From contig NC_088301.1 in assembly GCF_032854445.1 (NCBI RefSeq), positions 3,472,001-3,536,000 of the forward strand: a stretch of DNA of 64,000 nucleotides. Reading direction: 5' to 3'. Each line of letters opens with the position of its first letter. The first letter of the stretch is position 1. Positions 9,994-23,666 of this stretch are shown here, one piece after another. This stretch comes from Liolophura sinensis (Eukaryota; Mollusca; Polyplacophora; Chitonida; Chitonidae). Made by a program: the position numbers and the translations under genes. The notes under the pieces were generated by a model. It had not been told where the DNA came from. It ran no database searches and worked only from the letters and a program-made list of their open reading frames with translations.

Positions 9994-12962
9994 TCATGGG
10001 TGATGTACCTGGAGTAAATGAAAGGACACCCAATTATAAAGTTCAACTTTCTAATGTAAAACGCATTGCTCCTTCGTCATTCTTGGGTGTTTATATCGTT
10101 CCAAAAGGGAGAAGGATGCACTGCGCTGTCTTATTCCAGGAATCATAAAAACACAGAGAGCTGCAATAAACAGAAAAGTAAATAGAAACAGTGCCAAAAG
10201 TGCTAAACAGGCTATATTAAAGAAAAAAAAATCCACATTTGCTAATCAAATCAAATTTTCTGTATTTATCCAGAATACATGAAGTTCAAATTATTGCAGC
10301 CCTATAATATCAGACTCGCACAAGCACCATTTGTAGTGTTAATGATAATACTGTTTGAATAAGTTATTATGCGACTTGCTTTATAAATTTTAGAATATGT
10401 TCTTATGATTTTGAACTGTAACAGATGTTTTAACAAATTGATTTTGTGAAAGGAAATTATCGGGGCTTTTCCAAAATAACAGCAAAAATTTGATTGAATT
10501 TGCGCTGATCGATTTTTTGCCTCAAACTATCCAGTATATCCTCTTAAATCTTAAGTACAGTTGAACTTAACTTAAGAAAATCTCACGGCGTGTGTCAACT
10601 GTCAATTCAAACTAGACAGGTACATGTGATTCCTTATGTTATTATGAAGTGTAACAGGTGTAGTGCTTGTCGATTAAACGTTTGGAATTTTCAGTATTCA
10701 GCTATGTATATTGATTTATAGGTAAACCACCACGATTTTATCCACAGGAGAGTCTGCACTGGATTCCTACACTAAATATGGGACATAGTAGACTGAAGAA
10801 CACATCGGAGATTGCGATTTCTATGGACAACAGAACTGTTGGGCGAACACAGTTAGCGCAAGATAGGGAAGCTATAGCGGTCATTTTGTCTTTTAAAATA
10901 TTTTTCTTACCAGATATGAAGATAACGGATGAAGGTAATTATCTGCAAACACATACATATTAGTTACTTTAATGAGCCATGGTACTACGATAGTGCAATA
11001 AAATTTCTCTGAAACATGCCATCTCAAGTATGACGCACAGATGTAGTTTTTGAGACATCACAAGCTAATACAAATTCAGTATCATACTTAACTGAGCATA
11101 CATGCCCTTATAAACATATACTTTTAAAATAATAAGAAGAAGTACGGAATAATAACCTATAAACTGAAAATAATAAGTTTTGTTGGATCATAATGGTTTG
11201 GTTTGGTTTAAGATGAGGACCTGTCGCCCGCTGTAAAAGTACGGATGAGTAGTTGCTGGCACAGTTCAAATTCACTGAAGAACAAATTGTAACAAAATTC
11301 ACTGCCCTAACAGAGCAGTTGGAAATTAGGAGATTCTCACTGGAAAGAGACAATGAAACTCTTAGATATGACAGCATGAAACGGACCCAGAGGAAATCCT
11401 ACGTTTAAATCGTCAAACAGACGCTGTAGAAGACAAAGACACTGCCCCAGAATAGTGTGGTTGCTTATCCAGTATTCGTGTTTATGGTATCCATAATGAC
11501 AACAGCTACATCGACCGACGAATGTCCGGTACGACTTGTTCAGACTATGGGCATGTATGAGAGATATTATATTATATTATGAGTGTATTAGAGATAAATA
11601 CATTGGCATAGCTCACCCTGCTTGACCCACACGAGCAGACCTAAAATAGAAACCTAGAGGTAGTACCTCTTAAGGGTACACAAATCATACACTCCAAATC
11701 AATCAGTGCTGAAATCCACAAAAATTAATCCACTTTTTCTGTCCTCGTGGCTCAGTGACGGTAAACTCTCCGCTAAATACTATACCGAACACGTACGTGA
11801 AATCAAATCTCGTGCCTGCATTGACGGATTGATCTTATCAATCTTATCAGGCAGTTCTTCCCAGCGCAGTACTCCTGTCACAGATGCTAAGACACAAACT
11901 CACCCCCCACACACACCCCACACACACGCCCACCACCAACACACACGCAATGTTAGAGCACAACTGAATGTGTGTCTTGCTGAGGTGTTACTATTCTATG
12001 AATTTCTGGTGTAGCTTGATAATATAGTACAGATCTCGTTAAAGGGTACATTCTCCGTTCCGGTCCTTCTACGAAACCGTAAAGTGTTGAAATGAAAACG
12101 GAGCGGAACTATAAAACGGTAAATAAAACCGGAACGAACGGAGAGAAAAGAACGAAATGGATACCCCAGAGAACGTTATTAAATTGACCTTAAACTGACA
12201 GTTTTTAGGCCAGTAGGGCTCTGGCTTACCTAAACTCTTTGGAACCCAGCAGCGTACGGCATGCACCTGGGCAAGCCTTTGGCAGTTGGGGCACCGTTGT
12301 TTGATACTCTCTTCATCCAAGAGTGTGCATAGTGTATGAAGAATGTAGGCAGTGTGACGGACAAACATTGACTGCTCCATGGGTTGCCAGTCAATTACGG
12401 GCAGAAGTTATAGCCGGTATGCACACTTATAACTCAGTGTATGAAGTATATTAGCTCCCAACAAGCATGGCATTTCTCTTGGAATGTACATAAGTTTGAA
12501 ATCAGTGTTTCTTTTTTTATTAAGTGTTTGAATTCAGACTCTTGGTATGGAATTTAAACGAAACAAATATTACAAGAAAAAAATTAACGGTATATACAAG
12601 TATAGCACCGACCGGTAAGTTTGATGGCAGTTTATAAGCGACCTTATTGTTACATAAACCATTAAATTTTAAAATATTAACCTATTAAATTTTCTGCTGC
12701 CCGCACCCTAAATCCGTAGATGTGCATTATGTATGGGCATTTATTTTTTGGTAGACACCTTGTTCTAAAGATTACATCATTTTAGCTCGAAAAGTATAAT
12801 AAAGGAATAATCAGTAGCAAAAATGTCGCTTTGGAAAAATACAAATACATACATCTTGTAATTTATGGCCATTTACACTGGTGAGCGCATCTAAGGCTAG
12901 GTTTTCTTATTTGGGCCTGAATGTAGACTGGTCTTTACGGTAAACTAATTCACTAATTACCA
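9994..12962. other. Mostly unique sequence, no recognised gene
   Basis: AT-rich sequence with short open frames only. One minus-strand frame (10051-10236) is strongly hydrophobic but has no family resemblance. Another (12069-12380, 103 codons) contains a CPNC but nothing else recognisable. A possible transposase relic at 11262-11408 is listed separately. A C/A-rich stretch of cacac units lies at about 11903-11945. Confidence 0.4.
11262..11408 (+). pseudogene. Possible DDE transposase N-terminal relic
   Basis: The plus strand encodes TEEQIVTKFTALTEQLEIRR followed by FSLERDNETLRY before a stop at 11406. The arrangement of a short helical stretch followed by FSLER and a D-rich/RY segment recalls the region upstream of the catalytic core in DDE_Tnp_4 (Harbinger-like) transposases. 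There is no catalytic domain downstream. The resemblance is from memory and weak. Confidence 0.2.
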
Positions 12963-13166
12963 CAGAGCTTGGCAGATTATTTCCGCGACGTCCTCGGTTG
13001 TGAACCACTGCTTACTCCAGAGCTTGGCAGATTATTTCCGCGACGTCCTCGGTTGTGAACCACTGCTTACTCCAGAGCTTGGCAGATTATTTCCGCGACG
13101 TCCTCGGTCGTGAACCACTGCTTACTCCAGAGCTTGGCAGATTATTTCCGCGAAGTCCTTGCTCCG
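12963..13166. repeat. 55-bp minisatellite, 3.7 copies
   Basis: A unit beginning cagagcttggcagattattt repeats at 12963, 13018, 13073 and 13128 with exact 55-bp spacing. The first three copies are almost identical, indicating recent expansion. The fourth is truncated and diverges after cgcgaagtcc. Confidence 0.95.
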
Positions 13167-16126
13167 TCTTTCTACCAGTCCCCACCAACATATATTATGA
13201 GAAGCTGCACCATCCGCATGTCAAATCGCTGACCTCTACTTATTAGACTCAGTACGGTATATATTAAACCCATATAGTTCTTCATTAAACCTCTACATTT
13301 TGGAGGTGTGCCTTATAACGCTTGCCGTATTAATATGGTTTAACCGCTCATGTAAGTAATCTGGAGAGGTCACCTGTCAAAGTAAAGAACTGTTTTTACG
13401 GATTGGGGGATTTGGTGGGGGGGGGGGGGGTTGCGAAGTCTGCATGAGATCAACACATGTTTGTGTTAAATGTTACATTTTCTGTGACATTACAAAGTAT
13501 CAAAACAAAAGAAGAGAGCTTATTATTTCAATGCATTTATGACCTCATTATTTTTTCAATTTACTATTTTCTCTGAGATGAAAACTTTTTTTAATTAAAC
13601 AAGCCTCAGCACAGGCAACAGGCGTCTGCTGTTTTAATACAAGTACGACTTATGCCCTTAACCACACAGAAGTCCTTACTACACACCAGGACTTCATTTC
13701 TCCATTCTGTTTTCATCCCCGTTATAAAAAGAGAAAAAGTATGTAATAATATAAATATTTCATCGATCACAACAAACGTGATAAACAATTACTAAACATT
13801 AGGGAAAATATCTTGATAAACTGATACTGTAACTGTTAATCTATGCAAGTTTTGTGGCACCTGAAATCTATGTGGCATCAGAACATATCGTACCTTTAGT
13901 TTCACTAACACCGTCTTGATTGCTATTATTATTATTGTTTTTATTAATTGGTCTTTTAGCCGTTTGTGCATACACAGAAAATAAAAAAACATATGCGGGG
14001 GTAAAGACCTATACAAAAAAAAAACGAGAAACATTTCTAATGTAGAATTCCTTGTAGAACATATCTGTCAAATTGAATTTTATTCTTTAAATATATTTAC
14101 TGACAGTATGTACACTGACTGTCAAAGCACGAGTATTTATTTATTATTTAATATTTCACTTATACGACGGCGGGCAACATTATGGTAGGAGGAAAACGGG
14201 CAGAGCCCGGGGGAAACACACGACCATACGCAGGTTGCAGGAAGACCTTCCCACGTACGGCCGGAGAGGACTTATCTTATCTTTATCCATGCCAGCAAGG
14301 TCTGTATGTATCGACCTTGCAGGCTTTACAATGAAGTTATAAATTACTGCTGATTTGACATCCAATCATCTTTTATTAAAGCTTATATGTAGTGAACAAT
14401 ATACAAACATCTCTCCAAACTGCTATATGCTATTGTACTGTTGAACATCTCCCCAAAAAAAGAATTTGTCACTTTTGGATACGTACATCTTAACTTTTAC
14501 CTAATGCACAGAAAGTCAACTTACATGACTTTGATCTCAATTAAAAGTGATTTTGTATAAATATGAAGTATATCAAAGCTATTTCTATCTTAAATATCTC
14601 TCAGAACTAACCATTGTTATAGCATGCCATCAAATATAAATTGTGTCATGTTGGAAATGGTTGGTATCATTTAACACATACATGATATTGTAAAAATTAA
14701 ATTTCCAGTTGTTTTCAGATTTTGCACTTTTTTCATTTGATAGAATTTTTATCACTAAAATATTCATTATTTGCTTTCTACACAACATCAGCTGTCCACG
14801 TTGTGTTTCTTTCATTGAGTTTGCGATGAAAGTGCAACAGAAATGGCTGTAGGAAACAAGTTCTTAAAATCTACCTGTAAAACAGTGTGTCGTGCTTTTC
14901 TCTTTTGAAGAATATATAAGCAAGATATAAAATATTGATTCACATAGTACCCAACGTCCTTTCAATTAATTAATTCTCTTTAAAGGCTGCTTTTCAATTT
15001 TCATTTGGCGATTAGCACCAAAATGCACTTCGCCTTTTTGTATATTATTTCATAGAACCATTCACCGTTGAGTTAATCAAAATAACTATGTTCGTGTTGA
15101 ACATTTGATGAAGTTTCCAGATTTATTTCAACTTTACATTGTCACATACAAATTGGAATTGCAATTTGGTAATCTAAACAAATGTTATTTGCATTTACAA
15201 GATATAACACAGATAGCGATAGACAAACCTCTCATCAGTGTAGACGACGTCACATGGTGCATATTATGAGCATTTAAAATCACGAGAAGGTGACAGTTGG
15301 TGGCGCAATGGTATATATGACACAAAAAACGGCAACTCATTTGAGCTTGTTCATTCTTACATGTATATAGTGTTATGTGCACAACTGCCGTCAGCTTCTA
15401 AATTTAGCTTGCCACTGTTTACATACGCTGAGTGCAGAGCCTGCTGTCTGCCTCTACCTTAGAATGTTCCAGAATACGCTCAGTTCGGTGCCTGTTTGTT
15501 TACATCAAGTGTTCAGGAATTTTCTTATTCTAGAAAATTCCACCAGGTTATATAAGACCTATGAAAGCAGGTCAAAGGGAGAGAACGGAGAATTATTAAG
15601 AGTTTAGATGCTTTCACTGTGTATTACTTTAGTAGGCCTTTTTGTGCTGAATTTTGGTGTCTTTATAGCCTCTGGCTTTGTTATATCCTATCTCCACCGA
15701 GCACTTGTTCAGTCTGAGCTTGTATATTTGATTCGTGCTCTTGTATACACAGTGCTTATTAGTACACGGACCCTGTCTGTGGAATTTTGTGTATATTTCG
15801 TCATACACTCAGTTATACTGTGGATTTTCCCTCTTGTGAATTTGCCTCTGAGCATTTATGCCTGTGTGGTATATATATTGTAGAATATATGCGTCCGTTT
15901 GGACTTGACACCGTAAGTACTTTAGTATTTGTATAGATACTGCTATCCTTTCTTGTTAAACTTAAGTACTTTAGTATTTGTATAAGTTTTATTATCTGTT
16001 CTTGTTAAAGCTAATAAATTGTTGTAAAATAAAATCTGCTGGTTTTTGTTACTTTTTTGTGCGGCTAAACTGTCGTGTATTTCGAACAAGCCATCTCTTT
16101 ATAATACTGACAGTTTGGGTCGTAAC
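13167..16126. other. Unique AT-rich sequence, no recognised gene
   Basis: Contains a G tract (13417-13430), a SINE fragment (14133-14270) and a short tandem duplication of about 50 bp containing aagtactttagtatttgtat (15912-15961 and 15963-16012). A hydrophobic 91-codon plus-strand frame at 15608-15883 could encode membrane segments but has no family resemblance. Confidence 0.4.
14133..14270 (-). mobile_element. SINE family 1, 3' fragment
   Basis: Minus-strand copy missing its head. It keeps aatatttcacttatacgacg, gagcccgggggaaac, and ends at acggccggagagga. Part of the tail-proximal gattggtgttttacgcc segment is deleted. Confidence 0.75.
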
Positions 16127-16540
16127 AATAGAAATACACCTGTGTGCCAGTGCCAATGGTGTATATAGAAATACACCTATGTGTCACTGTCAAAGATGAT
16201 GTATATAGAAATACACCTATGTGCCTCTGCCAATGATGTATATAGAAATACACCTGTGTGCCACTGCCAACGATGATGTATATAGAAATACACCTGTGTG
16301 CCAGTGCCAACGATGATGTGTATAGAAATACACCTACGTGCCAGTGCCAATGGTGTATATAGAAATACACCTATGTGCCACTGCCAACGATGATGTATAT
16401 AGAAATACACCTACGTGCCACTGCCAATGATGTATATAGAAATACACCTATGTGCCACTGCCATTGATATATAGAGAAATACACCCATGTGCCACTGCCA
16501 TTCATGTATATAGAAATACACCTGTGTGCCACAGCCAATG
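16127..16540. repeat. 35-38-bp minisatellite, about 11 copies
   Basis: A unit of the form gtatatagaaatacacctat, gtgccactgccaa, tgat repeats with length variation from an optional atgat and single-base changes. The frames at 16065-16410 that read YFYIHHW repeats are artefacts of the array. Confidence 0.9.
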
Positions 16541-19500
16541 CTAATGCCAACCCTAACCAGTTTCTTATATAGTGAGGATATGTGTTGTTTTTATTTCATA
16601 TATTGTGGCAGTGTTGTCGGATACAGTGTACATCGTTAACACGATTAGAGATACAGTGTTTCTTTTAGAAGGGCATGGGAGGTATAAGCGTATATTAAAA
16701 ATTGACATAGCCGATGAAGCCAAACTGATGTGAAGAACACCTAGGACATTATGGATGAGATGTGCACGTCATTTATGCCCCACACGGAGGTATACATGAA
16801 CTGGATACAGTGTTAAATACTCCGGTAATCATATAAGATATAACTAAGGACGTGAATCAACGGACAGAGCTCTAGGAAGAACTTGAATAAATATTTCATG
16901 AAAGAGACGTATGTTTTTTATCATTTCATCACAGCTTGTGTGGAACACGGTGTAACTTCAAACCTACCAAAATAAACAAAAAGGCTACAATTCTAATGTT
17001 TGAGATTTATTTGATGTTTTAGTCCTGATTTACGTCCAGTTTTTATTCTTTCATTTAATTTTGCCAGTAAGGTAGGTTTTAACATTCCTCATTACAGCGC
17101 ACTACTTTGTGGAAAAATTTCCCCAAGTTTTACTATGGTCGAATAAAATCCATTCGATATGTCGATTAGTTTATTTATTTATTTGATTAGTGTTTTACGC
17201 CGTAGTAAAGAATATTTCACTTGTACGATGGGGGCATTACGGTGAGACGAAACCGGAGAGAGCCCGGGGGAAACCCACGACCATCTGCAGGTTGCTGCCA
17301 GACATTCCAACGTACGACGGGTGAGGAAACCAGCATGATCTGGACGTGAACTCTCAGCGACCGCATTGGTCTGTTCGTTAGGTGGAGGTATTGTGTTGAT
17401 GAAGTGGGGCTGTGTTTACCTATTAATCCCGGTGGTATGAACTTCATGTATGCATGTCATTCTGATATCTCCAATACCAAAAGTGTTAGCATGGACAAAT
17501 AAATGAGAAACATGTATGCTTACATGTACGTCCAAAATATGACGAAAGTAGCCAAATTTACGTTCTGATAAAGCCGTACATCTTAAATCTTGTAACCTTT
17601 TTTTTTTTGACCCCTTAAAGACGCAAAAACATTAAGATAACCGTGGTTTTTACCGGCGTTAATAAAATGACTAATGTTTTGATGACATCAAATTAATACT
17701 TTGTGTCGAGTCCATGCCCGCTAGTTTGCTTGAGGCAGAACATGCACATATGAAAGATCCGTATCTTGTTTTTTTCCTGTGCCTAGCAAGCAAGAGTATG
17801 AACAGTTACACCCACGGTCAGTCACATGGCCACAGCTGACCTGGTCTCATTGGGAACGCAAATAGGCACCAATTCAAGCAAGAGGGCCCGCAAATATTGG
17901 ATTATAAATGATCAGTGCAAAAGAGTAGTTATGGATATGCAAATTATGGCCAAATTGCTGTGTGACAAATAATTTAAACTAATCTATTGTACATTTCATA
18001 TGCCTCATATCTTATCTGAATAGCTTTCATTTTTGAACCAACACCCCAAATCAATTAAAATGCATTTGTCACGGAGATTCTTTGTCGTCCCATTAGTTTC
18101 TGTCCAGATGTGTGGTGACATATTTTACCAGTGGAGTGTAAAGCCACCTATACAGATGAGCATGTTCTCAGTCTGTTATCGACAGACCGTGTCCTGTATG
18201 TCTCACATTTTACTTGTGTTTCTGTGCTGGATATAATTTAACAGCTGACAATATGTGATGTACAAACTACTGCGGTACTCCCTGTAGGTATAGTTCTACT
18301 CCTATTACTACCACTGACAATAATTCTAAATTAGAATAAGCAAGGAGACAAGAGATAAGCTCGTCACCATTTTGTACACGTGTTCAGTTCATGCTATTTT
18401 GTCTGCTGTTTACAAATTCCAAGAACATAATACATCTGACATTTAACATGTGAATCACCGTTTGTCACAATTGTGAAAGAAAAAACAAACTCAATTTTCA
18501 CTGAAGTCAAGTCAATTTGACATTAACAGATCTAGTGGGGAAACTTCTAAATGAAATCAAGCTTGTATTATAGTTTATCCCTACCCCTTTACAGCATTAC
18601 CCTGCTATGCTGGAAAACTGTGTATGTGCACCAAGTGTCAACGTTTCCAGAAATTCCCCCCCCCCCCTTCCAGATTTGTAGAAGGCTGCTTTTAAGTACT
18701 TCAGATATAACAACGTGTTATAAAGGCAGCATTCAATTGGCAAGGTGTTCTTACGTTTCTACCGAAAACATTATAGAATGTGTTTTTCTAAGGATGATAA
18801 CTTTACAACATAAAAAGTCTTAATGTAAACTATTAATCACATTAAGTGAAAATACATTTAATCTGTAGTCGGAATTTAAACATGAATACTCAGATTTTAG
18901 TGCAGAACTACAGATTTGGTTTTTCTTCTTTATCATGTCTATATATTTCAAATGAGCAATCAAAAAATGAGTAGATATCACGGTGATATAGATAAACCCA
19001 ACAACACTTCCTCAACGCAATGCCTCAGTGTCACGAGTACATTTTATCCGACAGTAACAAAATTGGGACGCTTTTACTACAGAAGTGCATATTGGAATTC
19101 TTAATAGATGTTAATAAGAGAATATTACTAAGCGGCTTTAATGGGATGCAATGAGGATTGTTAAAATCTGTATTTCTGAAGAAAATTAAACGAAACAATA
19201 CAAATTGGACGTAAATCAGGAAGGAAAGTTCACTAAGAAGGAGTTATAGTTTAAAATTATAGAATACATTTGGGTGCACACTCTTTCCTTTTAAAACGTA
19301 AACCTCTAATGGAGGTGGAATTACAACTTTGGACTGTAGAAATAATTGGACACAAGACAACCTAACCCGCTACACGATCATCGAGAAGTAAAATTTCAAT
19401 CTATGTATATAGGTCTACAGAGAGTAAATCAAAATTCCGCAGGTTGCTCATTCGTGCATGCATGGGCTCACGGTTTTTGCTTTGCTTTAGTAGTGGGAAT

Positions 19501-19585
19501 ACATGAAGGTGGGACAATATATAGACTTGAATCCATAAACCACAACCTACAAATTCAGGGACCATTTTTGGGACCATCCTCCTAA
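16541..19585. other. No recognised gene; one SINE fragment
   Basis: AT-rich. A SINE copy is at 17170-17371 and a C tract at about 18657-18667. Octamer-like and homeodomain-like short motifs (for example atgcaaat near 17937) occur, but nothing organised enough to call a regulatory element. Confidence 0.4.
17170..17371 (-). mobile_element. SINE family 1, nearly complete body
   Basis: Minus-strand copy with an (attt)n tail, gtgttttacgccgtagtaaa, gagcccgggggaaaccc, and extending to ggacgtgaactctcagcga ccgcattggt. The A-box part of the tRNA-like head is missing and there are several small internal deletions. Confidence 0.8.
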
Positions 19586-19765
19586 TTCAGGGGTCCCCAA
19601 TACAGGGCCCTGATTTAGACCATCCTACCAATTCAGGGGTCCCCCATACAGGGCCCTGATTTAGACCACCCTACTAATTCAGGGGTTCCCCATACAGGGC
19701 CCTGATTTAGACCATTCTACCAATTCAGGGGTTCCCCATACAAGGCCCTGTTTTAGGCCCACTGT
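19586..19765. repeat. 46-bp minisatellite, about four copies
   Basis: Copies start at 19586, 19632 and 19678 with 46-bp spacing. The unit contains ttcaggggtccccaatacag and ggccctgatttagacca. The last copy is diverged and partial. Confidence 0.9.
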
Positions 19766-20156
19766 GGTTCTTGACTTATACAAATGACATTTCTTTGAGT
19801 AAGGTAAATATATGTGCAGGCAATAATGCTATCATGGAAATAATTATAGTGACAAATTAACAAAGCCAAAAGAAATAATTAAACCAATTAATAAATAAAA
19901 ATAAAAAAACATTTGCAAAAAAAACTTTGCCCTAAACTTTTATGAAGAAAACAATTACAATAATCACAGCTACGACTGTAAGAACAACGTTAATTATGTT
20001 AATTAGACACTAAAGAACCTAAAGTGTAACACGAACATGACAAACTAAAGAATTTCATGGGACTGTAGAGAATTAAAAGAAATTCCCAAAGGTTGCTACG
20101 TTTGTGGGCATTTGTTCCACCTCCTTCCACCATTCCTTACCACAATTACCACGGGA

Positions 20157-20535
20157 TAGAACAAGTCCATCTATATACCTGTACAGCGCAAACGAGACAG
20201 AACAAGTCCATCTATATACCTGTACAGCCCAAACGGGATAGAACAAGTCCATCTATATACCTGTACAGCCCAAACGGGATAGAACAAGTCCAGCTATATA
20301 CCTGTACAGCCCAAACGGGATAGAACAAGTCCATCTATATACCTGTACAGCCCAAACAGGATAGAACAAGTCCATCTATATACCTGTACAGCCCAAACGG
20401 GATAAAACAAGTCCATCTATATACCTGTATAGCCCAAACCAGATAGAACAAGTCCATCTGTATACCTGTATAGCCCAAACCAAATAGAACAAGTCCATCT
20501 ATATACCTGTACAGCCCAAACAGGATAGAACAAGT
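20157..20535. repeat. 41-bp minisatellite, about nine copies
   Basis: The unit is gatagaacaagtccatctat, atacctgtacagcccaaacgg, with 41-bp spacing (for example gaacaag at 20241 and 20282). Three internal copies share accaga/accaaa variants. The frame at 20093-20323 is an array artefact. Confidence 0.9.
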
Positions 20536-21792
20536 TCATCAGGGCTCAGTTTCACAAAGCCTCGCTCGACATTTTTATCGTGCATTAATTGTACGATATT
20601 TAGCACGTCACTATTACCGTACCATTGTCCTATATTCGCGATTATCGTACACGTATGACATCTTGATGAGTCTGGGCCCAGGACTTTATTCCCCGCTTTC
20701 AGTCATTCATTCATTTGTTTATAACCACACATGCTTTGTTACACTTTATTGTATACGTTTGTATTTTGGCTATTGGTGAATAAACAACGTTATTGTAGCT
20801 GAACGTTCTGAGCGGACGTTCTGAAATGGAATCTGCTTTTGGAAAGCCTACAGCCAAACCAAGTGTCAAAATAAAAACTGCATAATTTAACAGAGACTGC
20901 GTAGGGTGGTGATTTTAATGAAGAGGGCATGAGAATGACGACAAGAAAGTGAAGCACACGGGACTACATGTAGCCACTTCCAGATGGTAATGGCAGTGCA
21001 CCATTTTCTTGCACTCCTTGTCACTTAACACATAGCCTGAATCTCCTAACGAAAGTTGTCCAGTTTTCAATAGCTAATAATCTTGATGGACTGTTCCAAG
21101 ATCTGGCATACTAATATTTAGTCTCTTGTTCAACAGTTTCTAGAGTGAATGAAAAGTGGACAAATATATTTGGATCTTCGGTTTAATCAACTAATTTTGT
21201 GGGAGATTTTGTGCAAAACCATGGTTATGAGATTGACACTATTTTACTACTGTAAAGTTAAAACTGACATGTTTTGACATCAGAGGAAATGTGGATGACT
21301 CATGTCAGATGCTGTCAAATTTCAACTTAAAAACGGATGTGGTAAATGTTGCTATCTGCAAAGATTTTCTTTAAACACACGAAATGAAATACTGAGAACT
21401 ACACGCTTTTACATTCAAATGATAGAAACTTTGATACCTATGACATAAATTTACAAAAATCGTTATGTGTCGTAGTAACATATGGCACTTATAAAGCTGT
21501 TGCATGAATCGTCCAGTTACGTCTTGCATGTTGCCTAGAATCGCCAGGCAGTGATACATCTGAACGCAGCGCATTCCACAGTATGGGTTAGGGTTGATTC
21601 ATTGTATCGCCTTAGACAACATCTGCCGTCTGTGGAGTGATGCTCACGCTCACACATTCCAGTCTGTGTCTTGTTATTCCTCGTTCATGAGGTCCAGCCT
21701 GGCTTCGTTGTAAACATCATGTAACGGCTTTTGTAAGGCGCCTATTTTCTCCAATGGCATGTAGCTATCAGTATACCCATGCATCAGTGACC
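20536..21792. other. Unique sequence, no recognised gene
   Basis: No coding or repeat structure that I can support, apart from short open frames without resemblance to a family. Confidence 0.4.
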
Positions 21793-22287
21793 ATCACACA
21801 GGCTTGATGGCACACCGCGACATGCCGGAATGACACAGGCTTGATGGCACACTGCGACATGCCGGAATGACACAGGCTTGATGGCACATTGCGATATGCC
21901 GGAATGATACAGGCTTTATTGCACACTGCGATATGCCAGAATGACACAGGCTTGATGGCACACTGCGACATGCCGGAATGACACAGGCTAGACGGCACAC
22001 TGCGATATGCCGGAATGACACAGGTTTCGTGGCGCACTGCGATGTGCCGGAAAGACACAGGCTTCGTGGCACACTGTCATATGCAAGAATGACACAGGCT
22101 TCGTGGCACACTACGATATGCCAGAATGACACAGGTTTCGTGGCACACTGCGATATGCCGGAATGACACAGGCTTCGTAGCACACTGCCATATGCCGGAA
22201 TGACACAGGCTTCGTGGCACACTGTGATATGCCGGAATGACACAGGCTTCGTGGCACACTGCGATATGCCGGAATGACACAGGTTTG
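21793..22287. repeat. 37-bp minisatellite, about 13 copies
   Basis: The unit is gacacaggcttcgtggcaca, ctgcgatatgccggaat. Left-hand copies carry cttgatgg and right-hand copies cttcgtgg, so two subfamilies are spatially sorted. The array ends directly at a (tattta)n sequence resembling a SINE tail. 37 is not a multiple of three, so open frames here shift between units and are not genes. Confidence 0.9.
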
Positions 22288-23136
22288 GTATTTATTTATT
22301 TGTTTATTTGATTAAGAGGCCTTCACAGCCCGAGTTACGACTACCATGTACCAATGAGATCTCGTGCCCGAACTCTCCTGCTTCAGCTGCAGTATTAGGA
22401 CAGGTCTCTTCTTACGTACAGATCATTGCTCCGGGCACACCGGTTTCCTACCCCCATCACCACCGTCATGGATATGAACAATTCTTGGATACGTGGTTAA
22501 AGGTCAATCAAATACATAAATGAATATTTATCTGATCGATGTTTGATTTAGCACGGCAGTGATCATACGGATCTGCATACAGAAACATATGCACAGTATA
22601 CATAAAATACACAACAATCATTCAGTCATTCAATCAATCTATCAATCTGTCAATCGATCAGTCGTTGAGAACAGGCCGACAAGTCAGAGGATGTGCCAGC
22701 CGGGCATGTCGTCAGAATATACGACATGTGAATTTGACGTCAGTTTCTAGAGTATTGTAGGGATGAAAATATAAATTTAGAAATATTCAGTTATTCACCA
22801 AATCATTTTAAAACTGAATACATAAAAAAGAATTCAGAGTGCCTATAGAAAACCCTTTAAACCTAGCTTGTCCCATAAGTGTATGAAATGTGCACGAATT
22901 TCTTTACCTACCAAGGATAGGTTATTTGGCAATGTACAAACATGCAAATACACACATTGCGGGATCAAAGAAAACGACGATTTCAGAGCGCGTATATGGG
23001 GAAGTTAAGTTATTCCTTGCCTATCTTTCTCATACCAATGTTTTATATTCATTGGTAATTTCCTTTACTTCTTACACGGTATCCTTGCATGTATCCTTGT
23101 TGGATGGCTATGACAGGAAGAGCCGTTAGAGTGTTT
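22288..23136. other. No recognised gene
   Basis: Starts with an attta-rich stretch ending in tttgattaagag that may be a very short SINE-tail remnant. The remainder is unique, with simple ATCAATC-like sequence near 22620-22660. Confidence 0.4.
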
Positions 23137-23224
23137 GAGTGAGTGCTTGGGGTTTAACGTCGTATTTTACAATTTTTCAGTCGTATGACGACGAAGTAGT
23201 CCTTAGAGTGCATGTAACGTGCCT
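23137..23224 (-). mobile_element. SINE family 2, 3' end only
   Basis: Reverse complement of the terminal segment of the full copy at 42586-42942. It contains gtgcttggggtttaacgtcg, aatttttcagtcgtatgacg and acgaagtagtccttagag. It is truncated about 90 bp in, at the edge of the next minisatellite. Confidence 0.8.
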
Positions 23225-23229
23225 TAGTA

Positions 23230-23370
23230 CCGAGCGGCTTGGTGGGCCTTGCGGACAATAAGCGGCTCGGTGGGTCTTGCGGACATAAAGCGGCTTGGTG
23301 GGCCTTGCGGACGATAATCCGCTCGGTGGACCTTGCGGACAATAATCCGCTCGGTGGACCTTCAGACGCA
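23230..23370. repeat. ~28-bp minisatellite, five copies
   Basis: The unit is cggctcggtgggtcttgcgg followed by acaataag or acgataat. It directly follows the truncated SINE family 2 end. Confidence 0.85.
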
Positions 23371-23459
23371 AGCTATGCAAAGATTCCCTGAATCACTAAC
23401 CCTCTGGTCCATGTTTACACATTACACATAGAGTAAAGCGAGCAAGGACAGTCGCCGAA

Positions 23460-23665
23460 ACAAAATACCTGGTTTAACAGCGGGAGCTGGTTGACTGTCA
23501 TGGTTGTAGAAACCGAATGTAGTCAATACACCTGGTATAACAGCGGGAGCTGTTTGACTGTCATGGTTGTAGAAACCGAATGTAGTCAGTATACCTGGAA
23601 TAACAGCCGGAGCTGGTTGACTGTCGTGGTCGTAGAAACCTAATGTAGTCAGTATACCTGGTATT
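23460..23665. repeat. 63-bp minisatellite, 3.3 copies
   Basis: acctgg recurs at 23467, 23530, 23593 and 23656 with exact 63-bp spacing. The unit is a multiple of three and reads on the minus strand as a 21-residue repeat (PGILTTFGFYNHDSQPAPAV type). The array begins where the recognisable RNase H sequence of the DIRS relic stops. Confidence 0.9.
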
Positions 23666-23666
23666 T

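Noticed and set aside
12963-13166. CRISPR-like array
   Set aside because: Units are contiguous tandem repeats without variable spacers, in a eukaryotic genome.
21768-22280. Several 60-150-codon frames with MSFRHIAVCHEACVIPAY-type repeats
   Set aside because: Artefacts of the 37-bp minisatellite, where each frame is read in turn.
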